From the NCBI GenBank assembly GCA_006937955.1, contig SSNP01000093.1, forward strand, positions 1,703,768 to 1,767,767: a stretch of 64,000 bases of DNA, in the 5' to 3' direction. The number at the start of each line of letters is the position of its first letter. Position 1 is the first letter of the stretch. Made by a program: the position numbers and the translations under genes. This document shows, piece by piece, positions 11,401 through 22,200 of the stretch. Under the pieces are notes generated by a model, which did not search any database, had not been told where the DNA came from, and saw nothing but the letters and a program-made list of their open reading frames with translations. The DNA comes from Pachypanchax playfairii (taxonomy: Eukaryota > Chordata > Actinopteri > Cyprinodontiformes > Aplocheilidae).

Positions 11401-14400
11401 CCAACACCCGGGTCTCAGGCAGAGGACCCCAACACCCGGGTCTCAGACAGAGGACCCCAACACCCGGGTCACAGACAGAGGACCCCAACACAGGTCTCAG
11501 GCAGAGGACCCCAACACCCGGGTCTCAGGCAGGGGACCCCCCACCGGGTCTCAGGCAGAGGACCCCAACACCCGGGTCTCAGACAGAGGACCCCAACACA
11601 GGTCTCAGGCAGAGGACCCCAACACCCGGGTCTCAGGCAGGGGACCCCCCACCGGGTCTCAGGCAGAGGACCCAGACACCCGGGTCTCAGGTAGAGGACC
11701 CCAACACCCGGGTCTCAGGCAGAGGACCCCAACACCCGGGTCTCAGGCAGAGGACCCCAACACCCGGGTCTCAGGCAGAGGACCCCAACACAGGTCTCAG
11801 GCAGAGGACCCCAACACCCGGGTCTCAGGCAGAGGACCCCAACACCCGGGTCTCAGGCAGAGGACCCCAACACCCGGGTCTCAGACAGAGGACCCCAACA
11901 CCCGGGTCTCACACAGAGGACCCCAACACAGGTCTCAGGCAGAGGACCCCAACACCCGGGTCTCAGGCAGGGGACCCCCCACCGGGTCTCAGGCAGAGGA
12001 CCCAGACACCCGGGTCTCAGGTAGAGGACCCCAACACCCGGGTCTCAGGCAGAGGACCCCAACACCCGGGTCTCAGGCAGAGGACCCCAACACCCGGCTC
12101 TCAGACAGAGGACCCCAACACAGGTCTCAGGCAGAGGACCCCAACACCCGGGTCTCAGGCAGGGGACCCCCCACCGGGTCTCAGGCAGAGGACCCCAACA
12201 CAGGTCTCAGGCAGAGGACCCCAACACCCGGGTCTCAGGCAGAGGACCCCAACACCCGGGTCTCAGGCAGAGGACCCCAACACCCGGCTCTCAGACAGAG
12301 GACCCCAACACAGGTCTCAGGCAGAGGACCCCAACACCCGGGTCTCAGCCAGAGGACCCCAACACCCGGGTCTCAGGCAGGGGACCCCCCACCGGGTCTC
12401 AGGCAGAGGACCCCAACACCCGGGTCTCAGGCAGGGGACCCCCCACCGGGTCTCAGGCAGAGGACCCAGACACCCGGGTCTCAGGCAGAGGACCCCAACA
12501 CCCGGGTCTCAGGCAGAGGACCCCAACACCCGGGTCTCAGACAGAGGACCCCAACACAGGTCTCAGGCAGAGGACCCCAACACCCGGGTCTCAGGCAGGG
12601 GACCCCCCACCGGGTCTCAGGCAGAGGACCCCAACACCCGGGTCTCAGGCAGGGGACCCCCCACCGGGTCTCAGGCAGAGGACCCCAACACCCGGGTCTC
12701 AGACAGAGGACCCCAACACAGGTCTCAGGCAGAGGACCCCAACACCCGGGTCTCAGGCAGGGGACCCCCCACCGGGTCTCAGGCAGAGGACCCAGACACC
12801 CGGGTCTCAGGTAGAGGACCCCAACACCCGGGTCTCAGGCAGAGGACCCCAACACCCGGGTCTCAGGCAGAGGACCCCAACACCCGGGTCTCAGACAGAG
12901 GACCCCAACACCCGGGTCTCAGACAGAGGACCCCAACACAGGTCTCAGGCAGAGGACCCCAACACCCGGGTCTCAGGCAGGGGACCCCCCACCGGGTCTC
13001 AGGCAGAGGACCCCAACACCCGGGTCTCAGGCAGGGGACCCCCCACCGGGTCTCAGGCAGAGGACCCCAACACCCGGGTCTCAGACAGAGGACCCCAACA
13101 CAGGTCTCAGGCAGAGGACCCCAACACCCGGGTCTCAGGCAGGGGACCCCCCACCGGGTCTCAGGCAGAGGACCCAACACAGGGCTCAGGCAGAGGACCC
13201 CAACACCCGGGTCTCAGACAGGGGACCCCCCACCGGGTCTCAGGCAGAGGACCCCAACACCCGGGTCTCAGACAGAGGACCCCAACACAGGTCTCAGACA
13301 GAGGACCCCAACACAGGTCTCAGGCAGAGGACCCCAACACCCGGGTCTCAGACAGAGGACCCCAACACAGGTCTCAGGCAGAGGACCCCAACACCCGGGT
13401 CTCAGGCAGGGGACCCCCCACCGGGTCTCAGGCAGAGGACCCAGACACCCGGGTCTCAGGCAGAGGACCCCAACACCCGGGTCTCAGGCAGAGGACCCCA
13501 ACACCCGGGTCTCAGGCAGAGGACCCCAACACCCGGGTCTCAGACAGAGGACCCCAACACCCGGGTCTCAGACAGAGGACCCCAACACAGGTCTCAGGCA
13601 GAGGACCCCAACACCCGGGTCTCAGACAGAGGACCCCAACACAGGTCTCAGGCAGAGGACCCCAACACAGGTCTCAGACAGAGGACCCCAACACAGGTCT
13701 CAGGCAGAGGACCCCCACACGCGCGGGTCTCAGACAGGGACCCCAACACCCGGGTCTCAGGCAGGGGACCCCCCACCGGGTCTCAGGCAGAGGACCCCAA
13801 CACCCGGGTCTCAGACAGAGGACCCCAACACAGGTCTCAGGCAGAGGACCCCAACACAGGTCTCAGGCAGAGGACCCCAACACCCGGGTCTCAGGCAGGG
13901 GACCCCCCACCGGGTCTCAGGCAGAGGACCCCAACACCCGGGTCTCAGGCAGGGGACCCCCCACCGGGTCTCAGGCAGAGGACCCCAACACCCGGGTCTC
14001 AGACAGAGGACCCCAACACAGGTCTCAGGCAGAGGACCCCAACACCCGGGTCTCAGGCAGAGGACCCCAACACCCGGGTCTCACGCAGAGGACCCCAACA
14101 CCCGGGTCTCAGACAGGGGACCCCCCACCGGGTCTCAGGCAGAGGACCCCAACACCCGGGTCTCAGGCAGAGGACCCCAACACCCGGGTCTCAGACAGAG
14201 GACCCCAACACAGGTCTCAGGCAGAGGACCCCAACACCCGGGTCTCAGACAGAGGACCCCAACACAGGTCTCAGGCAGAGGACCCCAACACCCGGGTCTC
14301 AGACAGGGGACCCCAACACCCGGGTCTCAGGCAGGGGACCCCCCACCGGGTCTCAGGCAGAGGACCCCAACACAGGTCTCAGACAGAGGACCCCAACACC

Positions 14401-16209
14401 CGGGTCTCAGACAGAGGACCCCAACACAGGTCTCAGGCAGAGGACCCCAACACCCGGGTCTCAGGCAGGGGACCCCCCACCGGGTCTCAGGCAGAGGACC
14501 CCAACACCCGGGTCTCAGACAGAGGACCCCAACACCCGGGTCTCAGACAGAGGACCCCAACACAGGTCTCAGGCAGAGGACCCCAACACCCGGGTCTCAG
14601 GCAGGGGACCCCCCACCGGGTCTCAGGCAGAGGACCCCAACACCCGGGTCTCAGGCAGGGGACCCCCCACCGGGTCTCAGGCAGAGGACCCCAACACCCG
14701 GGTCTCAGACAGAGGACCCCAACACAGGTCTCAGGCAGAGGACCCCAACACCCGGGTCTCAGGCAGGGGACCCCCCACCGGGTCTCAGGCAGAGGACCCA
14801 GACACCCGGGTCTCAGGCAGAGGACCCAGACACCCGGGTCTCAGGCAGGGGACCCCAACACCCGGGTCTTTAGTAGAAATATATCAACTATAGTTTTATG
14901 AAAGAAATCCTAATGTTTGGGATCTGCATGTCAGCTTTTCAGAAAGTGGAAAGTGTGATCAAACTAAAGACTGTAATCCAACGGCCTTACTGCATCCTGA
15001 GTCGATGTTTCAGAGTGAATCTACTGTAAGTCTACTCACCTCTTCCTCCAGTATATCACACGCCAGGTGGATGCAGGACACATCAGCCTGATGTGGTTTG
15101 GCCTTCAGTTTTCGAGCCCGGAGGCTCCACAGTTTCACAGTAGAGCTGTCAAACCCAGCAGCCAACAGCCGGCTGTCGGAGGAGACCTCGGCGGTGTTCA
15201 GCATCTGCTCCGTGTGGTGGAAGGCGTAAAAACAGACCGTGGTGAGAGAAGGTGGGCCTTCACGGACTTTTTTTATACAATCCTGAAGAGCTTCGAGAGC
15301 CGCCTCATTCTGTGGGATCCCTGCAGAGACCTCCAGCCCCTCCCCACCCTCTGCTCCATCCACACCTGCCCAGGAGGAGGTGGGGTTTGGGGCAGCTGTG
15401 GAACCACCAGCAGCTCCATACAGCTGGTAGTCTGTACATCTTGAAGAGGTGACCTCCACCTGCAGGTGTGCACTGAGAACCCTGCAGAGGGCGCTGTTGT
15501 CCTCACTCTGCAGGTAACGCAGCAGGTAGCTGTAAGCTGACTCCGACAGATGAACCACATACTTGTGTTCTAGGAAGACTCTGAGTTTGGGACTGGCAGC
15601 CACATCCTGAGCAGTGAGGACATGGCGAAGCTGCTCTATCACAACACGCTGCTCACTGTCCTGAAGAAAGGTCTCGTGAAAACGACTGTAAAAACTATCT
15701 ACTGCCCCCCTCAGGCCACAGCGCACCATGTCCAGGTGGAGGTAGACAAAGAGTGGGTAAAGGAGGCTGCTCACCTCCTGAGCCCAGGAGACTTCCGTTT
15801 CTGTGGGTGAGATTAAACACACTGTTAGAACAACCCACAGTCTGACAGGTGCAGCATGCAGCTGTGTGGAAGCTGTACCTGAGAGAAAGGAGCGCAGCCG
15901 TGAGTACTGAGTCTCATACAGCTGTGGGTCGGACAGGCAGGGGGCTGCAGACACGATGTTGGCACAACCTGATTCAGCCTGAACTGCTTGTGAAGAGGAG
16001 GAAGAGCAGGAACATGTTCATTTGTCTGTGACGTCAGTTTCATGTCAGAATAGATGCACACCGTGCTCACCTGTCAGGCCGGCGGCCATCTCTTCAGCAG
16101 ACTGGAAGAGCTTGGTTCCTTTCAAGGAACCGTCAGTGTCCACATACTGCCTCCTCTTCAGGTACTGAGCCACGGCGTACTGAATCTGCTCAGCACGAAC
16201 CCGTTTCAT
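8494..16209 (-). CDS. taf5l: TAF5-like RNA polymerase II factor (PAF65-beta), SAGA-type WD40 subunit
   Basis: There are four coding exons on the minus strand: 16209-16071, 15983-15879, 15800-15040 and 9291-8494. They join in frame to 600 residues; the human protein has 589. All introns are GT-AG, and the second is only 78 bp (15801-15878). The start MKRVRAEQIQ matches the family N-terminus. Residues about 92-220 form the TAF5 N-terminal domain (SLLYPLFVYLHLDM, VDSFYSRFHETFLQ). From about residue 283 a WD40 propeller follows, with repeats ending in VKLWSL, IRYWDL, ARLWTF, IRLWST, VKLWDL and VRVWDI. The C-terminus NVQFMACNLLLVTG is typical. The family acts in the nucleus in SAGA/PCAF histone-acetyltransferase complexes as a structural counterpart of TAF5. 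The coding sequence is intact. Intron 3 (9292-15039) is swollen by a minisatellite. Confidence 0.95.
9735..14869. repeat. 26/28-bp GC-rich minisatellite in taf5l intron 3, about 190 copies
   Basis: This is a 5.1-kb head-to-tail array sharing the core GGTCTCAGGCAGAGGACCCC. Three main unit forms alternate: a 28-bp form ending CAACACCC, a 26-bp form ending CAACAC that is followed by a unit starting AGGTCTC, and a 26-bp form with CAGGGGACCCCCCACC. A G-to-A change (TCAGACAGAGG) marks further variants. A four-unit block of about 108 bp (GGGG-form, 28-bp form, CAGACAG 26-bp form, AGGTCTC form) recurs many times, indicating higher-order amplification. The array lies wholly within the intron, with ordinary intron sequence on both sides. 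A 675-codon open frame through it is a repeat artefact. Confidence 0.97.
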
Positions 16210-16436
16210 GACCTGACAGGCGGAAACATCATGCTGTCATCCTCTGTTCAACCACATCCAGCCCTGGACCCAGCATCAGCACCGAAACCGCTCACTTTGT
16301 AAATCTAAACAGTTTTAAGTCCGAAAACATTTAATCCAACGTAAAACTGTTTCAGATTCCTGTTTAGAGCTTAGCAGCTAGCTGAGCCAGCAGCGCCCCG
16401 GCCGGATGCAACTTTCAGTGGGATTAATGAACCGGT

Positions 16437-16600
16437 ACTTACTGCATGCCGTGGTGCTCTCCAGACGTCAGGAAAAGTATTTAAGATGCTCCAGTTTTGT
16501 TTCAGTCTCCAACTAAAACAACAGCTCTGCTTTACGTTGCCGCTCCGTCACAGATTCTTCTTCGTGCTTTTATTAGGTTCGCTGACGGACCAACTCTAGG
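16437..16600 (-). promoter_or_regulatory. Likely taf5l 5' non-coding exon end and promoter region
   Basis: On the minus strand a good splice donor (GCATGCA followed by GTAAGTACC) ends a possible non-coding first exon at 16443. It would join an acceptor (CCTGTCAG) just three bases before the ATG at 16209. Upstream sequence to about 16600 is less AT-rich than its surroundings and contains several CpGs. Mammalian TAF5L also has a non-coding first exon. No TATA box is evident. The exact start site is not visible. Confidence 0.45.
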
Positions 16601-17099
16601 GCGCAGTACAGCCACCTACAGGACAGGAGAAAAACAGCATTTAAAAATTACACGATACCAAAGGAAAAATGTTTGTATTACAATTATTTATTCTTTTTCT
16701 CTGTTTTTATACTCTATTCATTTTCTGGATCAAATGTCCAGTTACATAATAAACAATTATAACAATCATTTTTAATGCTGCATCTTTTGGAAGACTGATT
16801 AAACATTTAAACAATTATTAAAAAATGTATATGGTTCAATGTTCTTCATATTTATGTAAAATGAAGTGCAGAGGATTATTAAGGAGTATAAAAATGATAA
16901 ACAGTCTCATTTGAACACATAGACTTCAACTCATCATCCAAAAAACAATAAATATAATCCAGATGAAAAGTTTCTGTCTGATTCAGCAGGAATATTCCTG
17001 CTGTTTGTACGTAATAACATATGTTGTTACCTATCTTTATGATGTTTAACAGATGTTACATTTAACTGAAATTAGTCTGTTTAACCTAAAAGACGCAGA
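16601..17099. other. AT-rich unassigned intergenic stretch
   Basis: The sequence is strongly A/T-rich, with short open frames only and no recognised repeat or gene. Confidence 0.5.
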
Positions 17100-17821
17100 A
17101 CAAGACATGAGCTGGTGTTTCCGTTTGTTCTGAACGAAGTCAGTCTCAACATTAGACGGGTGTCCTCGTCTCAGTTTTCTCAGATCAAGGACTTTCTGAC
17201 CAACAGACCCCAACATGTCAGGTCACCATCCACCACCATCACACTCAATACTGGTGTACCTCAGGGCTGTGTGCTGAGCCTGTTTCTCTACTCTGTCTTC
17301 ACTCATGACTGCAGGCATGTGCATAGATCCAGCACCATAATTAAGGTTGCTGACAACACCACAGTGATCGGAATCATCACTGACAATAATGAGTCTATAC
17401 CGGGCAGCTAAAGCACATCACTGAATGGTGGCAATCCCTGCAGATACCTGCTCTTGAACATCAGCAAAACTAAGAAGCTCATTGTCGACTTCAGGAAAGA
17501 GAAGAGAGTGACACATGTCCCCATCCATATCAACTGCGTAGCTATTGAACACGTCTCCAAAATCAAGTTTCCTGGTTACATCTTAGACAACTTGTCCTGG
17601 ACTACTAACACCTCTAACCTGATTAATAAAGCCCACCATCATCCTTTTTTCTTAAGAACACTGAAGACGGACCCCCTCTGCTCATTACCTGATCAACCAG
17701 GCCCTCACGTCTTTGACAGATTACTTTACAAAGACTTGAACATAATGCAGGAGGATCTGATTGGTCAGGCTACTCTGCTCACATCCTGGGAAACTTCTAC
17801 CATTGTATGATTGAGAGCATC
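17100..17821 (+). mobile_element. Rex1-like LINE reverse-transcriptase fragment, 5' part
   Basis: The translation over two frames shows IKDFLTNRPQHVR, TLNTGVPQGCVLS (the canonical LINE reverse-transcriptase motif), a degraded catalytic motif where FADD would be expected (VADNTTVIG), then NISKTKKLIVDFRKEKR and LSWTTNTSNLINKAHH. Frameshifts near 17410 and a missing second catalytic Asp (ADN instead of ADD) show it is dead. The copy is interrupted at 17822 by a TTAA-flanked MITE and resumes at 18238. Confidence 0.8.
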
Positions 17822-18237
17822 TTAAAGGTCCTGTATCCTGTTCATTCAATGTCTGGGATAGGCACATAGGATAAAATACTACCGTTGGTGTTATATAATC
17901 TTCATTTGTCCTGATATATAACTTATACTCTCGAGTTATTCTTTGACCAGGAAGTAAAATGCTCGGTTTACCTAAAATCCTGTCTCTAAATCCCGACACT
18001 ACTAGCAACAACCCACCAAACCCACCCCCCACTCTGACGCACCTCTATCACAGTCACCCTGATTCTCCTTAACTGTCTCCCTAATTATGAGTTCTCAAGG
18101 CTGACATGTATGAGCTGCTCAGATCACAGAATTCAAGAGGATTACTGAGAAATGTATGAATTAAGCCAAAAACCAATAACATCACAACCTGGTTAAAAGC
18201 TCCAAAAAGTTGATTTTGCATGATACAGGACCTTTAA
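17822..18237. mobile_element. piggyBac-type MITE with TTAA target duplication
   Basis: A 408-bp element (17826-18233) starts AGGTCCTGTATC and ends with the exact inverted complement GATACAGGACCT. It is bounded by TTAA at 17822-17825 and at 18234-18237. Removing the element and one TTAA rejoins the LINE reading (an ESIL segment followed by TNCVT). TTAA duplication is the signature of piggyBac-superfamily transposases. The element has no coding capacity, so it must have been moved in trans. Confidence 0.8.
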
Positions 18238-18520
18238 CTAACTGTGTTACAGGGAGGAATGAAAGTTGCTCTGTTGCTGACCAAAAGACACTACAGCAGT
18301 TGGTGAAACATCGGCACTCCCCTCCCTGCAACAGAGAACATTCACAAAAAAAGATGTCAACTTTGAGCTCCCAGCATTATTAGGGATTCCTCACATCCTG
18401 CCCACAGTCTTTTCCAGCTACTCTCCTCCGGAAGGCACTTCAGGAGCCTTTAAACCAAAACCAGCAGGTTTGGGAACAGCTTCTTTCAAACTGCTGTTTC
18501 AATATTGAACTCTGCTGACC
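18238..18520 (+). mobile_element. Rex1-like LINE C-terminal tail, 3' part
   Basis: This continues the LINE interrupted by the MITE: NCVTGRNESCSVADQKTLQQ, then after a frameshift a segment matching the usual tail (HILPTVFSSYSPPEGTSGAF near 18390-18450). Reading ends near 18520. Confidence 0.7.
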
Positions 18521-18624
18521 ATTAATCTACTCCACTCCACATCACATCCTTCATCCACCTAAGAACCACTTCATCTCCCTCTGCTTATTCTAACCTTCCT
18601 ATTAACCACAGCCAGACCCTAACT

Positions 18625-18730
18625 CAGTGTTTCTTGTAATTTGCTCATTTAACTCAGCTGTGTTGGAACAGGGAAACATCTAAAACATGCAGGACAGTGT
18701 GCCTTGAGGACCAGGGTTGGGAAACACTGC
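18625..18730. mobile_element. Dispersed repeat end, hAT-MITE-like
   Basis: The words AACATGCAGGACAGTGTGCC and TTGAGGACCAGGGTTGGGAA are typical of a widespread fish non-autonomous DNA-transposon end (compare 32245-32430 in this window). Only one end is present. The family assignment is from memory and tentative. Confidence 0.45.
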
Positions 18731-19062
18731 CCTAACTCATGTTTCTATGTATGCACATACATTTTCACTTGTTATAGTGCATTTTTATGAACATACTACA
18801 GCTGTATATTGCTTTCTTGTAGATATTAATTTATTCCATCCCTTCCTGTTCGTAGGCCTAACTCCTTCTTTACACAACTGCTCTTCAATACCATATTTAT
18901 TTTGCTGTTGCTGCTCTTTTCACTTCTGGTTTGACGCTAATTGAATTTAATTATTTCGTATCTTGCATATGTAATAATAACAGAGTTGAATATAATCTAA
19001 ACTCAAACATCTAAACAAACTTTTGAGAGCCAGGGTTCAGACCGGTTCGGATCGCTGACACA

Positions 19063-19070
19063 TGACGTCA
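19063..19070. promoter_or_regulatory. Perfect CRE (TGACGTCA) upstream of nup133
   Basis: The palindromic CREB/ATF site TGACGTCA lies about 180 bp before the nup133 ATG. A second CRE-like half site, GTGACGTAT, lies at 19112-19120. The surrounding 19020-19250 region is CpG-containing with no clear TATA box, as usual for a housekeeping promoter. Function is inferred from the motif only. Confidence 0.55.
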
Positions 19071-19248
19071 CTGTGGTGCGACGGTGGAGAGCTTTTTGCG
19101 GGCGTTTGATAGTGACGTATTATTTAAGCGACTGTACGGCGCGTTGTTTGGAGGGACGACTTGGTGGATTGATGATATTATTTCGCTGTTCCGGTGATAG
19201 TTGAAGGTGTTTGTTGACTTGCGGATAGTTGAGGGTCTTGAATAAGTA

Positions 19249-22200
19249 ATGTTCAGCCCCCGCACCACTCCAAGCTCCGGCCGCAGGCAGCAGAGCAGGA
19301 ACCCCGGGAGGAAGAGCGTGGCTACGGCGGGCCTGCTGTTCTCTCCCCGCGGGAGTCTGTCTGCGAGGTGAGTTCTGTTTTTATACTACAGGTACACTCA
19401 GATTCATGCTGCTCAGCTTTACTTCATCTCTGAGTCGCTAAAAGGGTCAATACGTTCTTTTCTACACCGACCTGAGCTCAGGTGGAACTACGGAGAGGAC
19501 AAATTCTAAACTGCTTTCTTACACGTACATATAGGACTGTGTTTAAGTTTTAAGCAGGTATGAAATGCTGCATAATAAGAAGGATTTTACAAGTATAAAT
19601 AGTTAATTTTTATTTACTGTATTTGAAAAATGTGAATCACATCAACTTGTGCTGTGAACATCAGTTACAGTGTTGGTTGCTAAAAGTCAGGGATTTTCTG
19701 GGCTTCAGCTGTTCTGATGAGACAAACATGTCAATATTTCTTTAGTAGGATGCTGTTTGTTAAGGGAGACGCTGTAACAGACATTGAAATTCCTACTTCA
19801 TGCAGACCTGAGCTAAACATCATTGATCTGTAGATATGTCTCCAAGTACAGACTGAGTTCCTTAACAAACCATGTGCACGTGCATCTTGAAGAATTACTG
19901 CTGTTTTAAAGTTACAGCTGCTCACACAAAATGTTTTTCTCATTTAGATTTTTTCCACTGCCTAAAACCTTTGCACAGTTCTGTAAATGTGTGTGGGAGT
20001 TAATGTGTATTTGTGTGTGTGCAATGTCCTCACTGTGTGAAGGATGAATTTCGTTCTGTTAGTTTCCTGATTGATTCATTCGCTTGCTCCAGGAAGAAGA
20101 CATCCAGACACGAAGGTCTGTTCACTTTGTCTTGATGTGTGAAATCTCTCCATCAGGTCCACCCCCACCCGACTGCAGAGCCTGGCAGCTGCAGAAACCA
20201 TCAACTATGATGTGCAAACATTTGGTTCGTCTCTGCCTGTCAAGGTGATGGAGGCACTGACTGTGGTTGAAGGTGAGAGAAACTGCTGGACTCCTGTGTC
20301 TCTGTTAATGTGTTGTTGCTAAACAGACATGTGTGTTTGTGTTGGTCTTTTAAGCTGAAGACCAGATCTCTGTGAAGGTGACTGAGAGTGGTTGGGCCTG
20401 GATGGTTTGTGGGGAGAGGCTCATCATCTGGAAGATCTGCCAGACAGCTGTTGCAAAGGTACGTTGATAGTATTGTGTAATGGAATATATTCTAGTTGCA
20501 CCCTGTCATATGTTACAATCTGATGCATCTACATCGGGAGACACTTGTCTGAAACCCAAATTCAGCTCTTTATCATGTACAAAGATGAAGGGGACATCTT
20601 TAAACCTACAAAGTGAACTGTGTATTTTCCTGCAGCTGTCTGTGTGTAAGGAGCTGCAGCTGCCCAGCAGTGAGTTCAGCTTCACTGCAGATCTCGTGGC
20701 TGTAACGTCTACCACACCATTGGAGGTGGCCTCTGTGCAGTCCATCTCCATCCTGGCTGTGTCTGCAGAGGGAACGGCTCGCTTCTGGCCTAGTCTGGCC
20801 CATGAGGGAAACTACACAGAGTCCGAAGTGGATCTGGGAGACCTTTGCAATTTTGTTGTTGCTGTCAGAGTAAGTGGATTCACTGAAAGTTTGATTTTTT
20901 TTTGTTTTTAGATTAGAATGTCAAACTTTTCAGTTATTTTATTTAGTCTAGCTGAGTAATAACATTGCATGTTTTAACACTTTATATGTAGAGACCTCTG
21001 AAAACCAGAAACCTTCATTTTCCTTGATCTGTAGCCAATAATTAATTATTAATCCCATCACCTTCTCCTGCTACTGTTCCTCTCTCTGTTCTCTCAGGGT
21101 GGAAGCTTCGTCTTATCATCAGTAAGGAGTCAGCTGATGAGAGCGAGTGTGGATCCTTCAGGGAAGCTGCAGTATCGAGCTCTGCAGCAGGGTCAGGGCA
21201 TGCTGTCTGGCATTGGCCGCCGTGTCTCCAGCCTGTTTGGCATCCTCTCCCCACCAGCCAGTAACACGGTGAGATGTGTTTAGGGTGGAGCTCTCTGATT
21301 GGTCAAAGATTCTCAGTATTTTATTTTATTGTCTCTTTTCTCTCTCCTCATAAAATCTGTTAACACGACGTTGTAGCACAAATATAGTTGTTGTTTGTTG
21401 TAAACCAGCCAGCCTTCACGAGCTGCAGTGATAAATGTAAATGGTAAATGTCCTGTATTTGTATAGCGCTTTTCTAGTCATTCAGACCACTCAAAGCGCT
21501 TTCACACTACAAGGTTTTGCATTCACCCATTCACACAACCCGATATGTAAACCGGGGGGAGAGGGTAGGGGCTAACACTCACACAACCCGATACGCAGAT
21601 CGGGGGGCAACATGGGGTTCAGTGTCTTGCCCAAGGACACTTCGACATGTGGCGGTGGAAGCCGGGATCGATCCACCAACCTTCAAATTGGAGGACGACC
21701 GCTTTAACCACTGAGCCACAGCCGCCCCTTAAACCATCATGCACCATGCATCGTGCACCACCATGCACCGTGCACCATCATGCACCATGCATCGTGGAAC
21801 ATCATGGTGCTTCTTGTTGTATATACAGCTGTATTGTGATCAAAGCTGTCTTTCTCTTCACCGTCCTGCAAAGAACAAAAACCAACACAAACGCTCTCCT
21901 TGACATGTTTTCAAATGTGTGCTGGTACCAGAGGGTGTCGGTCATGCTGCTTGTGGTTGTGAATCTGATTGTTGAACAGCTGGTGCACCTGTTACTGGTG
22001 TGGAGACCTCTGAGAAAGTGCAGAAGATCAAAGGCTGTTTGATCTTACTTTTGAAGTATGAGGTGCTTTTCATTGACCAGTAACATTCTTTCTGATCATA
22101 GTAGACTTACTTTGTAACTTTTTATGTTGGGTGATGAGATAATCAAGCGTGTGTTTGTATGTTTAAACATTCCTGCCTGAAGCTACTTGAGATGGTTGAG

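Noticed and set aside
9667..11694. A 675-codon open frame and related shorter frames on both strands through the taf5l intron repeat
   Set aside because: The frame is produced by the minisatellite unit lacking stops. It has no homology, no splice or start context, and lies wholly in an intron on the opposite strand of taf5l.
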